Notes: generated by a model from the sequence alone, not told the origin. A DNA stretch of 64,000 bases from Buttiauxella agrestis ATCC 33320 (GCF_000735355.1 NZ_JMPI01000011.1:1-64000), one strand, 5' to 3'. Positions 36,550 to 45,904 are shown, counted from the stretch's first letter. Translations and numbers: made by a program.

Positions 36550-38205
36550 ATGTTGTCCGGGCAAACCCCAGCACGAGTCTGGAACACACGCCGCACTGAG
36601 AAGCAGCGTCGTATGGCTACCACCAACGTGCAGGGCAAGGTGCTTCCAACCGAAGGCCTTGTCGATATGCTGGAAAAACTGATCGCTCCAGGCGATCGTG
36701 TGGTGCTTGAAGGGAACAACCAAAAACAGGCGGATTTCCTTTCCCGCATGTTGGCCGAAGTAAACCCATCAAAAGTTCACAACCTGCATATGATTATGCC
36801 GAGCGTCGGGCGCAGCGAACACCTTGATATTTTTGAAAAAGGTATTGCTCGCAAGCTCGATTTCTCCTTCTCTGGCACCCAGAGCCTGCGTATTTCGCAG
36901 CTGCTTGAAGACGGTCAGTTAGAGATTGGCGCCATTCATACTTATATCGAACTCTATTCCCGCTTATATGTCGATCTTGCGCCGAACGTCGCGCTGATTG
37001 CTGGCTTTAAAGCTGACCGCAAAGGCAACTTGTATACCGGTGCCAGCACCGAAGACACGCCAGCGCTGGTCGAAGCGGCAGCCTTCCACGATGGCATTGT
37101 TATCGCCCAGGTTAACGAACTGGTGGACGACGAATGCGATCTGCCGCGTGTGGATATTCCGGGTTCGTGGATTGACTACGTAGTAGTGGCGGACAAACCG
37201 TTCTTTATCGAACCGCTGTTTACCCGCGACCCGCGCCTGATTAAGCAAGAGCACATCCTGATGGCGATGATGGCGATTAAAGGCATCTACGCCGAGCACA
37301 ACGTGCAATCGCTTAACCACGGCATCGGCTTTAACACCGCCGCCATCGAACTGCTGCTGCCAACTTACGGCGAGCAACTCGGCCTGAAAGGCAAAATCTG
37401 TAAACACTGGACGCTGAACCCGCACCCAACATTGATTCCTGCTATTGAAAGCGGCTGGGTTGAAACTGTGCACTGCTTCGGCGGTGAGTTGGGAATGGAA
37501 GAGTACGTTCGCGCTCGCCCGGATGTGTTCTTTACCGGTGCCGACGGTTCCATGCGCTCCAACCGCGCTTTCTGCCAGTTAGCAGGCCAGTACGCGGTAG
37601 ATATGTTCATCGGCTCCACGTTGCAGGTTGATGGCTATGCCAACTCCTCAACGGTGACGCGCGGTCGCTTGTCCGGTTTCGGTGGTGCGCCAAACATGGG
37701 GCATGACCCACACGGTCGTCGCCATGCAACTGACGCCTGGCTTGCGATGCAGGCCCAGCCAGATCTGATGCAGCGTGGCCGTAAGCTCGTCGTGCAGATG
37801 GTTGAAACCTTCCAGGCCGGCGTTAAGCCGACCTTCGTGGAAAAACTCGATGCGGTTGAAGTCGCAAAATCCTCCGGTATGCCACTGGCTCCGGTCATGA
37901 TTTATGGCGACGACGTCACTCACGTTTTGACCGAAGAAGGTATCGCGTATCTGTATCGCGCTGAAAGCCTTGAAGAACGCCGTGCGATGGTCGCCTCCGT
38001 TGCGGGTATCACCGACATCGGCCTGGGCGTTGACGCTAAACGCGTTGCCGCACTGCGCCAGAGTGGCAAAGTGGTCTTCCCGGAAGACATGGGCATTCGT
38101 CGCACCGACGCGACCCGTTCCCTGCTGGCAGCCAGCAGCGTGGCGGATTTGGTCGAGTGGTCTGGCGGCCTGTATAACCCACCTGCGAAATTCCGGAGCT
38201 GGTAA
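36550..38205 (+). CDS. mdcA: Malonate decarboxylase alpha subunit (acetyl-S-ACP:malonate ACP transferase)
   Basis: A 551-residue cytoplasmic subunit of biotin-independent malonate decarboxylase. It exchanges acetyl for malonyl on the acyl-carrier protein MdcC, so malonate is activated as a thioester at no ATP cost. The sequence matches the family throughout, for example GDRVVLEGNNQKQADFLSRM and GFGGAPNMGHDPHGRRHATDAW. The start has a near-perfect AGGAGGT ribosome-binding site. The stop and the mdcB start share one base (TAATG), which points to coupled translation. Confidence 0.96.
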   Translation: MLSGQTPARVWNTRRTEKQRRMATTNVQGKVLPTEGLVDMLEKLIAPGDRVVLEGNNQKQADFLSRMLAEVNPSKVHNLHMIMPSVGRSEHLDIFEKGIARKLDFSFSGTQSLRISQLLEDGQLEIGAIHTYIELYSRLYVDLAPNVALIAGFKADRKGNLYTGASTEDTPALVEAAAFHDGIVIAQVNELVDDECDLPRVDIPGSWIDYVVVADKPFFIEPLFTRDPRLIKQEHILMAMMAIKGIYAEHNVQSLNHGIGFNTAAIELLLPTYGEQLGLKGKICKHWTLNPHPTLIPAIESGWVETVHCFGGELGMEEYVRARPDVFFTGADGSMRSNRAFCQLAGQYAVDMFIGSTLQVDGYANSSTVTRGRLSGFGGAPNMGHDPHGRRHATDAWLAMQAQPDLMQRGRKLVVQMVETFQAGVKPTFVEKLDAVEVAKSSGMPLAPVMIYGDDVTHVLTEEGIAYLYRAESLEERRAMVASVAGITDIGLGVDAKRVAALRQSGKVVFPEDMGIRRTDATRSLLAASSVADLVEWSGGLYNPPAKFRSW

Positions 38206-39089
38206 TGAAACTACAGCCACAAATCGGGGCAGAAGGCAGCGCGCAATGGCTTGCACGGGTTGCCACCCAAAGCCTGATTGAAGAAGCACGTTTAAGCCCG
38301 AAACCCGGTCTTGTGGACAGCCGGGGAAGCGGCGCACATCACGATCTGAATCTGGATTTGATGGAGCGCTCGGCGCACAGCCTTTCTCCGACGTTTCATG
38401 CTCTGGCATTACAAAGCTGGCAGCGCCCGGCAGATATCGCTCTGCGCCAACTCGTTGGCCGTTTAGGTCGTGAAGGCGAGGCGCAGATGATGGCGGCTAC
38501 AGGCGGAGTGAATACTCACCGGGGCGCTATCTGGGCACTCGGTTTGCTGGTCGCCGCGGCAGCAATGCATGGCTGCGAAGGCAGCAGTTCGCAGATTGCG
38601 GCAAGTGCCGCAAAACTTGCCAGCCTGCCGGACAGCTACGCACCCAAAGTTTTCAGTAAGGGGTTACTCGCCACGCGTCGTTATCGCGTTCCCGGTGCTC
38701 GCGAAGAAGCACAACTTGGCTTCCCGCACATCATGCGTCTGGCATTGCCGCAACTGCGCCGCAGCCGTTCGAACGGTGCAACGGAGCAGCAGGCTCGCCT
38801 TGATGCGCTGATGGCCATCATGACGACGCTTAGCGATACCTGCGTGCTGTCTCGCGCCGGGCTTGAAGGGCTTGAAGCCATGCAAAACGGTGCGCGTAGC
38901 GTGCTGGTGGCAGGTGGGACGGCGACGGTTGAGGGCCGAACTGCTCTGGCCTGGCTTGATAAAGAGATGCTCACACTGAATGCGTCTCCGGGCGGAGCCG
39001 CAGATTTGCTGGCCGCGACCTTGCTGATTGACCGCATCGCCTGCGATGACGCGACGATTACCCCATTACCGCAACATTCACACTTTTAA
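38205..39089 (+). CDS. mdcB: Triphosphoribosyl-dephospho-CoA synthase MdcB
   Basis: A 294-residue CitG-family enzyme. It joins ATP and dephospho-CoA to make 2'-(5''-triphosphoribosyl)-3'-dephospho-CoA, the precursor of the prosthetic group of MdcC. The family motifs RLSPKPGLVD (as ARLSPKPGLVDSRGSGAHHD), ATGGVNTHRGAIW and LSDTCVLSRAG are present. MdcG then attaches the group to the carrier protein. Confidence 0.95.
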   Translation: MKLQPQIGAEGSAQWLARVATQSLIEEARLSPKPGLVDSRGSGAHHDLNLDLMERSAHSLSPTFHALALQSWQRPADIALRQLVGRLGREGEAQMMAATGGVNTHRGAIWALGLLVAAAAMHGCEGSSSQIAASAAKLASLPDSYAPKVFSKGLLATRRYRVPGAREEAQLGFPHIMRLALPQLRRSRSNGATEQQARLDALMAIMTTLSDTCVLSRAGLEGLEAMQNGARSVLVAGGTATVEGRTALAWLDKEMLTLNASPGGAADLLAATLLIDRIACDDATITPLPQHSHF

Positions 39090-39098
39090 GAGGGTGTT

Positions 39099-39398
39099 AT
39101 GGAACACATTACGTTGTCATTTCCGGCAACTCGCACCGTTAGCGGCAAAGCGCTGGCGGGTGTAGTTGGCTCCGGTGATATGGAAGTTCTGTTTACCGCG
39201 ACTCAGGGCGACACCCTGACAATCGCCATCACCACGTCTGTTGATAACAGCGAGCAGCGCTGGCAGGCACTGTTTGAGCGCCTCGGCGCATTGACCAGCA
39301 TTCCTGCCGGGCAGATGCAAATCCACGATTTTGGCGCAACGCCAGGCGTGGCGCGCATTCGTATCGAACAAGTTTTTGAAGAGGTGAGCCATGCGTAA
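39099..39398 (+). CDS. mdcC: Malonate decarboxylase acyl-carrier protein (delta subunit)
   Basis: A 99-residue carrier protein. Serine 25, in GVVGSGDMEVLF, is the residue that carries the phosphoribosyl-dephospho-CoA arm in the Klebsiella protein and is conserved here. Malonyl bound to this arm is decarboxylated by MdcD/MdcE. The 3' end overlaps mdcD by eight bases. Confidence 0.95.
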   Translation: MEHITLSFPATRTVSGKALAGVVGSGDMEVLFTATQGDTLTIAITTSVDNSEQRWQALFERLGALTSIPAGQMQIHDFGATPGVARIRIEQVFEEVSHA

Positions 39399-40224
39399 CG
39401 ACAGCAGCTTTATCGAACTCAAAGCGCGTGAACGTGCTCGCCTGCTGCTGGATGACGGCAGCTTCCGCGAATTACTCGACCCGTTCGAAGGCATTGTTTC
39501 ACCTTGGCTGGAAGCGCAGGGCATCGTGGTGCAGTCTGACGACGGCATGGTCGTTGCCAAAGGCACCATTAATGGCGGCCCGGCAGTAGTGATTGCGATT
39601 GAAGGCGCTTTCCAGGGCGGCAGCATGGGCGAAGTATCCGGCGCGAAAATGGCCGCAGCCCTTGAACTGGCGGCGGAAGATAACCGTAACGGCATCCCAA
39701 CTCAGGCGGTTTTATGCCTCGAAACCGGCGGCGTGCGCTTACAGGAAGCAAACCTCGGCCTGGCGGCGATTGCTGATATTCACGCCGCCATCGTGGATCT
39801 GCGCCGTTATACGCCCGTCATCGGCGTGGTGGCAGGCACCGTGGGTTGTTTCGGTGGGATGTCTATCGCGGCAGCATTATGCAGCCACTTAATTGTGACT
39901 CGCGAAGCGCGTCTTGGCCTGAACGGCCCGCAGGTTATCGAGCAGGAAGCGGGGATCGACGAATACGACTCCCGTAACCGTCCGTTCATCTGGAGCATGA
40001 CCGGCGGCGAAGTTCGCTATGAGAGCGGCCTGGTAGAAACGCTGGTGGGCGATGGCGTTAACGCGGTTAAGCAAGCGGTGAACGACGCTCTCGCAAAAGG
40101 GGTTCCGGCACAACATCGCACTGATAATTATGCGTGGTATCTCGAACGCCTGAGCAATTTCGACACCACGAAACAGGCTGATTCCGAACAGATTAAACAG
40201 CTTTTTGGGGAGAAACGCTCATGA
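39391..40224 (+). CDS. mdcD: Malonate decarboxylase beta subunit
   Basis: A 277-residue crotonase-fold subunit that, with MdcE, decarboxylates malonyl-S-ACP to acetyl-S-ACP and CO2. Family stretches include GAFQGGSMGEVSGAKMAAAL, VVAGTVGCFGGMSIAAALC and GPQVIEQEAGIDEYDSRN. It overlaps mdcC (eight bases) and mdcE (four bases, ATGA), typical for subunits of one complex. Confidence 0.95.
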   Translation: MRNDSSFIELKARERARLLLDDGSFRELLDPFEGIVSPWLEAQGIVVQSDDGMVVAKGTINGGPAVVIAIEGAFQGGSMGEVSGAKMAAALELAAEDNRNGIPTQAVLCLETGGVRLQEANLGLAAIADIHAAIVDLRRYTPVIGVVAGTVGCFGGMSIAAALCSHLIVTREARLGLNGPQVIEQEAGIDEYDSRNRPFIWSMTGGEVRYESGLVETLVGDGVNAVKQAVNDALAKGVPAQHRTDNYAWYLERLSNFDTTKQADSEQIKQLFGEKRS

Positions 40225-41021
40225 GCCAGAAACTGAATCGCGCCGCCATTTGGTTGGACAAACTTACCGCTAACGCACCGCATATGGCTGGCCTGTGTGC
40301 ATCAGTACAAGTGGCTGACGGCACCGTTGATGGCAAAGCCGCCCGTTTTATCGCGGTTGTGCCGGACGAAAATAACCATTACCCGCGTGCTAAAGGCGGC
40401 GAAGTGGGCCTGCTCGAAGGCTGGACGCTGGCAAAAGTGGTTAGCGAAACTATCGCTGAAGATGCAGATAGTGCAGAAAAACGCGCCATTGTGGCGGTTA
40501 TCGACGTACCGAGTCAGGCTTATGGCCGTCGCGAAGAAGCGTTTGGTATCCACCAGGCACTGGCTGGCGCAGCAGCAGCTTATGCGAATGCGCGTCTGGC
40601 CGGGCACCCGGTTGTTGGCCTGATTGTGGGCAAAGCGATGTCCGGTGCGTTTTTGGCACATGGCTACCAGGCGAACCGCCTGATCGCGTTCAATGACTCC
40701 GGCGTGATGATCCACGCGATGGGTAAAGAGTCCGCAGCACGTATCACGCTGCGTACCGTGGAAGCGCTGGAAAAACTGGCGGCATCCATTCCGCCAATGG
40801 CTTATGACATCAGCAACTACGAAACTCTCGGCCTGTTATCTGCGCTGTTAGATATTGCGAGTCCAGAAGCGCCAGAAAGTGCCGATATGGACAAAGTGAA
40901 TGCCGCGCTGGTCACGGCTGTTCGTGAAGCTCGCACCGATAACACGCTGAAAAACAGACTGAATGCGAAGAATCGCCATAGCTCGGCGTTGGTTCGTGAG
41001 CGTATGCGCGCAGTCTGGTAG
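40221..41021 (+). CDS. mdcE: Malonate decarboxylase gamma subunit
   Basis: A 266-residue crotonase-fold partner of MdcD. It carries GIHQALAGAAAAYANARLAG and LIVGKAMSGAFLAHGYQANR, both typical of the gamma subunit. It is translationally coupled to mdcD by a four-base overlap. A 139-bp gap with a large hairpin separates it from the transporter gene mdcF. Confidence 0.95.
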   Translation: MSQKLNRAAIWLDKLTANAPHMAGLCASVQVADGTVDGKAARFIAVVPDENNHYPRAKGGEVGLLEGWTLAKVVSETIAEDADSAEKRAIVAVIDVPSQAYGRREEAFGIHQALAGAAAAYANARLAGHPVVGLIVGKAMSGAFLAHGYQANRLIAFNDSGVMIHAMGKESAARITLRTVEALEKLAASIPPMAYDISNYETLGLLSALLDIASPEAPESADMDKVNAALVTAVREARTDNTLKNRLNAKNRHSSALVRERMRAVW

Positions 41022-41051
41022 TCGCGACAGAGTTTAAAAAGACAGACCTGC

Positions 41052-41103
41052 CAGACGGTAATAATGGGCACCGTTAGAGTGCCCGATAACCATTAACCGT
41101 CTG
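41052..41103. other. Large nested hairpin in the mdcE-mdcF gap
   Basis: The outer arms CAGACGGT and ACCGTCTG, the middle arms TAATGG and CCATTA and the inner arms GGGCAC and GTGCCC are nested in order. They give a long imperfect stem of about 52 bases. No T run follows on the plus strand, so it is not a standard terminator. It may be an mRNA processing or stability site, or an intergenic repeat. Confidence 0.7.
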
Positions 41104-41160
41104 AAAAATAATAATCATCGCACCGGTGCTGGAATTCTTTTTTTAACTACAGGTGAAGTT

Positions 41161-42120
41161 ATGACTTACGTAATTGTTCATGCGCTTGCGCCCATTTTTG
41201 TCATCATGCTGCTCGGCTTTTTCGCTGGCAAAGCAAAGATGGTCGATAACAAAAATGTTTCCCTGCTCAATATCTTTGTAATGGATTTCGCCCTGCCAGC
41301 CGCGCTGTTTAGCGCAACGGTTCAAACTCCGTGGGCAGGTATCGTCAAGCAGTCACCAATGAGTGTGGTGTTGGTTCTGGCGATGTGGATTACCTACGCT
41401 GCGATTTATTTCCTGGCGACCAAAGTATTCAAAAAATCTCCGCAGGATGCGGCTGTACTGACATTGACTGTTGCGTTACCAAACTATGCGGCACTTGGCC
41501 TGCCAATTCTGGGCAGCGTTCTGGGCGAAGGTTCTGCGACTTCACTTTCCGTTGCGGTATCTATCGCCTGTGGTTCTGTGTTGATGACACCGTTCTGCCT
41601 GATGATTCTGGAACGTGAAAAAGCGCGTGCGGCTGGCGAGTCTGTCGGTTCTACCCTCGCAATGTTGCCTGTTCTGATGTGGCGTTCGCTGAAAAAACCT
41701 ATCGTCTGGGGCCCGCTACTGGGTGTGATTTTGTCAGCGATCGGCATTCGTATGCCAGACCTGCTGCTGTCGTCAATCAAGCCGCTGGGCATGTCTGCGA
41801 CCGCTGCGGCACTGTTCCTGACTGGCGTTATCCTGTCTGCCCGTAAGCTGAAAATTAACACCGTAGTGTGCGTGGCGACTGTGACCAAACTGCTGATTCA
41901 GCCATTCATCGCCTGGGGTATCGTGCTGGTGCTGGGTCTGACTGGGCCGGTTGCGATTACTGCGATCCTGATGATTGCGCTGTCTGCGGGCTTCTTTGGC
42001 GTGGTGTTCGGTAACCGTTTCGGCGTACAGTCGCCGGATGCAGAAGCCGTCTTGCTGCTTAGCTCCGTGCTCTCTATCCTGTCGTTACCGCTGTTTATCT
42101 CTCTGACTTCAGGAATGTAA
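41161..42120 (+). CDS. mdcF: Malonate transporter MdcF, AEC family
   Basis: A 319-residue inner-membrane protein of the auxin efflux carrier family with about ten membrane segments. Features are the N-terminal VHALAPIFVIMLLGFFAGK and the central loop VALPNYAALGLPILGSVLG. In Klebsiella-type clusters this family member is the predicted malonate carrier. It has its own gap with a ribosome-binding site (ACAGGTGAAG), and mdcG follows three bases later. Confidence 0.93.
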   Translation: MTYVIVHALAPIFVIMLLGFFAGKAKMVDNKNVSLLNIFVMDFALPAALFSATVQTPWAGIVKQSPMSVVLVLAMWITYAAIYFLATKVFKKSPQDAAVLTLTVALPNYAALGLPILGSVLGEGSATSLSVAVSIACGSVLMTPFCLMILEREKARAAGESVGSTLAMLPVLMWRSLKKPIVWGPLLGVILSAIGIRMPDLLLSSIKPLGMSATAAALFLTGVILSARKLKINTVVCVATVTKLLIQPFIAWGIVLVLGLTGPVAITAILMIALSAGFFGVVFGNRFGVQSPDAEAVLLLSSVLSILSLPLFISLTSGM

Positions 42121-42123
42121 ATC

Positions 42124-42738
42124 ATGAACACACCACGCCCACACGACCTACTCTGGCTAACCGATAGCGACGCGCTTGAAGATGTGAGTGAAGAGTGGGT
42201 AGCAAGCCAATGGCAGCCCCGGCTTCCAGTGGTGGTGCGGCGTGATGTGAGTCATGATGCGCGCATTCCGGTAGGTGTTCGTGGAATGCGCCGCGACCAG
42301 CGGGCGGCCGGCTGGGTAAATGCGGCAAAAGTTAAACGCATCATTTCCCCGGAAGAACTGGCCTCCCGCGATTTATTAGTAAAATCCCCGTTTGTTTCAA
42401 TGCCGCCTGTTCAGGGCGCAATTCAACTCGCCCTGCGTGAATGGCCATGGAGCTGGGGTATTACCGGAAGCTGCGGCTACGCGCTGGCGACAGAAGTCCC
42501 GGTGCTACATGCTGACAGCGATCTCGATTTGCTGATTCGCTGCCCGCAGCGTGTTGAGCGCGAATCTCTGCTCGAATGGCAGGCGGTTATCGGCCAGTTG
42601 TTATGCCGAGCCGATACGCAAATTGAAACGCCGCAGGGGGCTTTTGCCCTTGCAGAATGGTTACGTGACGGGCGTGTGTTGCTGAAAACCAACAGCGGGC
42701 CAGAAATCGTCACTGACCCGTGGGCATTAAAGGGATAA
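42124..42738 (+). CDS. mdcG: Phosphoribosyl-dephospho-CoA transferase MdcG
   Basis: A 204-residue nucleotidyltransferase that transfers the phosphoribosyl-dephospho-CoA group from the MdcB product to Ser25 of apo-MdcC. The metal-binding motif HADSDLDLLIRC contains the paired aspartates needed for this chemistry. It lies between the transporter and mdcH with very short gaps. Confidence 0.94.
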   Translation: MNTPRPHDLLWLTDSDALEDVSEEWVASQWQPRLPVVVRRDVSHDARIPVGVRGMRRDQRAAGWVNAAKVKRIISPEELASRDLLVKSPFVSMPPVQGAIQLALREWPWSWGITGSCGYALATEVPVLHADSDLDLLIRCPQRVERESLLEWQAVIGQLLCRADTQIETPQGAFALAEWLRDGRVLLKTNSGPEIVTDPWALKG

Positions 42739-42740
42739 GT

Positions 42741-43649
42741 ATGAAAATTCTCTTCACTTTTCCCGGACAGGGAACGCAACGTGTCGGTATGTTGCAGGAA
42801 TTACCGCAAGATAGCGACATTATGGCGCGTGTTCGTGCAGTTTTAGGTGATGAAGCCGAGGCGCTCGATACGATTGATGCGCTGAAACATACCCGTGCTG
42901 TTCAACTTTGCCTGTTAATTGCAGGCGTGGCCTGTGCGCAGGAACTTGAGCTCAATGGTGTGGTGCCCGATATGGTGTGTGGTTTGTCCATCGGCGCGTT
43001 TCCGGCGGCCGTGGTGGCGGGCGCGTTAAGCTTTGAAGATGCGTTACGTTTAGTGGCTCTGCGCGGTGATTTAATGGAGCAGGCGTATCCGCAAGGTTAT
43101 GGTTTGACGGCGATTACCGGCTTGCAACTCAGTCAGGTCGAAACACTGGTGGAAGGCAGCGGAACGTATATCGCTAATATCAACGCCGAGCAGCAAATTG
43201 TGATTGCCGGGCGTGACGAAGACATGGCGAAAGTGGCCCAGCGTGCGCTGAAATTTGGGGCGCAGAAAGCTAAACAACTGGCGGTTAGCGTGCCATCGCA
43301 CTGTGAATTACTGGCTGAACCCGCGCTAAAACTACAACAGGCGTTTGCCGATGTGACGCTAACCCGTCCACGCTGTACCTATCTCAGCGGCAGTACCGCT
43401 CGCGTGGCCTGGCAGCCGGAGAAAATTGCCGAAGATTTAGCGCTGAATATGTCGCGCACCGTGCGCTGGCGTGATGCGATGATTGCCGCCAACGAACGTG
43501 ATGTGCGCCTGGCCATCGAAATGCCGCCAGGTAGCGTGCTGACCGGACTCACGCGCCAGGCGTTCCGTGAAGGTGAAATGGTTTGCGCAGAACAAAACAG
43601 CGTCGCGCTGATAAAACGCCTCGCCGAGCGCGTTAAAGAGGCGCGTTAG
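42741..43649 (+). CDS. mdcH: Malonyl-CoA:ACP transacylase MdcH
   Basis: A 302-residue FabD-like enzyme that loads the first malonyl group onto MdcC to start the decarboxylase cycle. The motif FPGQGTQ is at the N-terminus and the nucleophile Ser83 sits in GLSIG. The histidine partner is in VSVPSHCELL. The start at 42741 is the first ATG after AAAGGGATAAGT; a longer frame from 42720 would overlap mdcG. Its 3' end overlaps the convergent mdcR by 17 bases. Confidence 0.94.
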   Translation: MKILFTFPGQGTQRVGMLQELPQDSDIMARVRAVLGDEAEALDTIDALKHTRAVQLCLLIAGVACAQELELNGVVPDMVCGLSIGAFPAAVVAGALSFEDALRLVALRGDLMEQAYPQGYGLTAITGLQLSQVETLVEGSGTYIANINAEQQIVIAGRDEDMAKVAQRALKFGAQKAKQLAVSVPSHCELLAEPALKLQQAFADVTLTRPRCTYLSGSTARVAWQPEKIAEDLALNMSRTVRWRDAMIAANERDVRLAIEMPPGSVLTGLTRQAFREGEMVCAEQNSVALIKRLAERVKEAR

Positions 43650-44571
43650 GTGTATCAATAAACGAACGGGCGTACATGCGCCCTTCGGCAGCAAGTGCCA
43701 GGAGATTAGGATCGTGTTCGCGGTTGCGGGCAAAGACAATCGCGATAGATTGCTGCATCTGATAAGGGTCGGCAAGTTTCAGCAGTTGTACTGAATTTTC
43801 ATACACTTTCTTCATGCGCCCCGGCATTAACGCCAGCCCCACACCCGCCTGCACCAGGCTTATCATCGAGAAAATATCGTTCACACGCGTGACAATTTCT
43901 GGTTCAAACCCCGCGATATGAAACGCTTCCTGGAAACCGTTGTAGGTCGCAAAGCCTTCGGCTAACGAAACAAACTTCTCGTTATGGTACTCACGAAGAT
44001 CGGCTAACTTGCTGGTATCAAGCGGAAACGTGCTGGATGCGGCGAGGAAAATGTCATCCTGGAACAAAGGCAACACTTCGAGTCTATTTCTGTCGATTTC
44101 GCTTTCAGAAATCGAAATCAGGATCGCATCCAGGACGCCGTCTTCGAGCATGTTGAGCAGCATCTGGTTGGAACCCATGGTGAGGTCCATTTCCAATTCC
44201 GGGCGGCGTAATTTCATGCCCATAATCAGGCGTGGCACGGTTTCGAGCGTGAGAGAATACAGCGTGCCGATGCGTAAACGTCCTTGCCCGACACCTGCGG
44301 TCTGGCGAGTTTCTGCTATACCACGCACCATCAGTGCCACCGCTTCTTTACTGTGTTCAAGCAGCGTATTTGCCGCAGGCAACGGCACCAGATTGCGGCC
44401 TTTATGAATAAACAGCGGGCAGCGAACGCCTTCTTCAAGGGTGTGCAGGGCGCGATGAACGCTCACGCCACTGATGCCCAGAGCCTCTGCAGTTCGGGCA
44501 ATATTCCCCTTTTCCATAAACACCATGAATATTTCGAGTTTTCGGAAAGTGATTTCTGCGTCTATTTTCAT
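43633..44571 (-). CDS. mdcR: LysR-family regulator MdcR
   Basis: A 312-residue LysR-type regulator. The N-terminal winged helix (FRKLEIFMVFMEKGNIARTAEALGISGVSVHRALHTLEE, about 9-47) is followed by the usual effector-binding domain. It is the MdcR expected with malonate decarboxylase genes, where it activates them when malonate is present. It is convergent with mdcH and divergent from a TRAP transporter, so it may control both flanking units. Confidence 0.92.
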   Translation of the reverse strand: MKIDAEITFRKLEIFMVFMEKGNIARTAEALGISGVSVHRALHTLEEGVRCPLFIHKGRNLVPLPAANTLLEHSKEAVALMVRGIAETRQTAGVGQGRLRIGTLYSLTLETVPRLIMGMKLRRPELEMDLTMGSNQMLLNMLEDGVLDAILISISESEIDRNRLEVLPLFQDDIFLAASSTFPLDTSKLADLREYHNEKFVSLAEGFATYNGFQEAFHIAGFEPEIVTRVNDIFSMISLVQAGVGLALMPGRMKKVYENSVQLLKLADPYQMQQSIAIVFARNREHDPNLLALAAEGRMYARSFIDTPNAPL

Positions 44572-44703
44572 GGATGTCCTAAATGTTTCATCCCTGCAAG
44601 ATTGCCATAAAGTACCTTAAATCCCTGCCTTCATCACTGACTCCACGCTTGTTTACTGTTTTTGCATGCACTGATTGTGTTTTTTATGAGCAGCTGTTTT
44701 CGG

Positions 44704-44768
44704 CATTTTGAGATCTGAATAGCAAAATGAATCAAAATTTCTTTTTGAGTGAAATAACGTTTCATTTT
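44704..44768. promoter_or_regulatory. Inverted repeats in the mdcR/dctP divergent gap
   Basis: CATTTTG (44704) and CAAAATG (44723) form one inverted pair. AAAATGAA (44724) and TTCATTTT (44761) form another. They lie in the AT-rich 271-bp gap between divergent genes, where a LysR-type protein usually binds. The assignment to MdcR is inference. Confidence 0.4.
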
Positions 44769-44842
44769 TAATCCATTCAATGCGTAAATGCTTTCGAAAC
44801 GGAATAGTTCCACACAGAAATCATGGATAAGGGAATCTCAGG

Positions 44843-45856
44843 ATGCTGCATTTGAAACATGTTTTGCCAAAAATTTCGCTGGTTGCTACCGCTGTTGCGG
44901 CAACGATTTTGCTGAGCGGATGTGGCGATGACGCTGCTCCAACAGGCACCGTTACCCTAAAAACCGCGTTTAACCAATCTGAAAATAACCCACAATACAA
45001 AGCGTTAGTTTCCTTCAGCGATAAGCTGGAAGCGGCGACCAATGGTCGTTACAAATTAGAAATCCACCCCAATGAACTGTTGGGCGACCAGCGTGCTTCA
45101 CTTGAACTGGTTCAGTCTGGCGCGATTCAGATGGCGGTTGTGGCTAACCCGCTGGTGGAAAACTTCAATAAAAACTTCTCGGTTCTGGCTATGCCGTACG
45201 TGTACGACAACCCGGAACATCAGCGCAAAGTGTTTACGTCTGGCGTGCTAGACAGCCTGTTTGCTTCCACCAAAGGAACCGGTTTTGAAGTTATTACCGC
45301 GTATACAGCAGGCGCTCGCAGTGTTTACACCAAAGGTGCCGCAGTCACCACCCCGGCTGATATGCAGGGTAAAAAGATCCGCGTAATGCAGTCCGATACC
45401 ATGATCAAAATGTTGTCTTGCATGGGCGGAACCGGCGTACCAATGGGCCAGGGTGAAGTGTATTCAGCGATTCAGCAGGGCGTGCTGGATGGTGCTGAAA
45501 ACAATGAAATCACTTATGCCGACCTGAAACAGTACGAAGTGGCCCCTTATTTCTCAGCAACGCGCCACGTGATGGTGGCCGACCTGCTCGTCGCTAACGA
45601 AAGTTTCCTCGCCAAAATGGATGAAGGCGATCGCGAGCTGTTCCGCAAATTAGCCAAAGAGAGCACCCAGACTCAGTTTGAACTGTGGGATAAAGCGCTC
45701 GATGGCGCACGTCAAACCGCGAAAGACAACGGCGCGACCTTCACTGAAGTGGATATCAAGCCATTCCAGGAACGTTGCAAACCGCTGCAATCTGCCATGT
45801 TGACTACGCCGGAACAAAAAGCGTTGTACGAAAAAATTCGTGAGTTGGCCGAGTAA
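44843..45856 (+). CDS. TRAP transporter solute-binding protein (DctP family), predicted lipoprotein
   Basis: A 337-residue extracytoplasmic binding protein. The N-terminus carries a lipobox (LLSGC, Cys at about 29), so it is probably lipid-anchored rather than free in the periplasm. DctP family marks are GKKIRVMQS and GEVYSAIQQGVLDGAENNE. These proteins deliver carboxylates to a Na+-driven QM permease. It is divergent from mdcR, and the most likely substrate is malonate or another dicarboxylate, by analogy with rhizobial malonate TRAP systems; sequence alone does not prove this. Confidence 0.9.
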   Translation: MLHLKHVLPKISLVATAVAATILLSGCGDDAAPTGTVTLKTAFNQSENNPQYKALVSFSDKLEAATNGRYKLEIHPNELLGDQRASLELVQSGAIQMAVVANPLVENFNKNFSVLAMPYVYDNPEHQRKVFTSGVLDSLFASTKGTGFEVITAYTAGARSVYTKGAAVTTPADMQGKKIRVMQSDTMIKMLSCMGGTGVPMGQGEVYSAIQQGVLDGAENNEITYADLKQYEVAPYFSATRHVMVADLLVANESFLAKMDEGDRELFRKLAKESTQTQFELWDKALDGARQTAKDNGATFTEVDIKPFQERCKPLQSAMLTTPEQKALYEKIRELAE

Positions 45857-45904
45857 CACGGCTTAGTAACCAGGGGGGCTTTCTGGCCCCCAGTGGAGAA
45901 TATG

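Noticed and set aside
37648-38409. Open frame of 253 codons on the minus strand
   Set aside because: It is antisense to the mdcA-mdcB junction, and both of those proteins match their families throughout.
41052-41103. Terminator between mdcE and mdcF
   Set aside because: The structure is strong but is followed by AAAAATAATAATC on the plus strand, without a T run.
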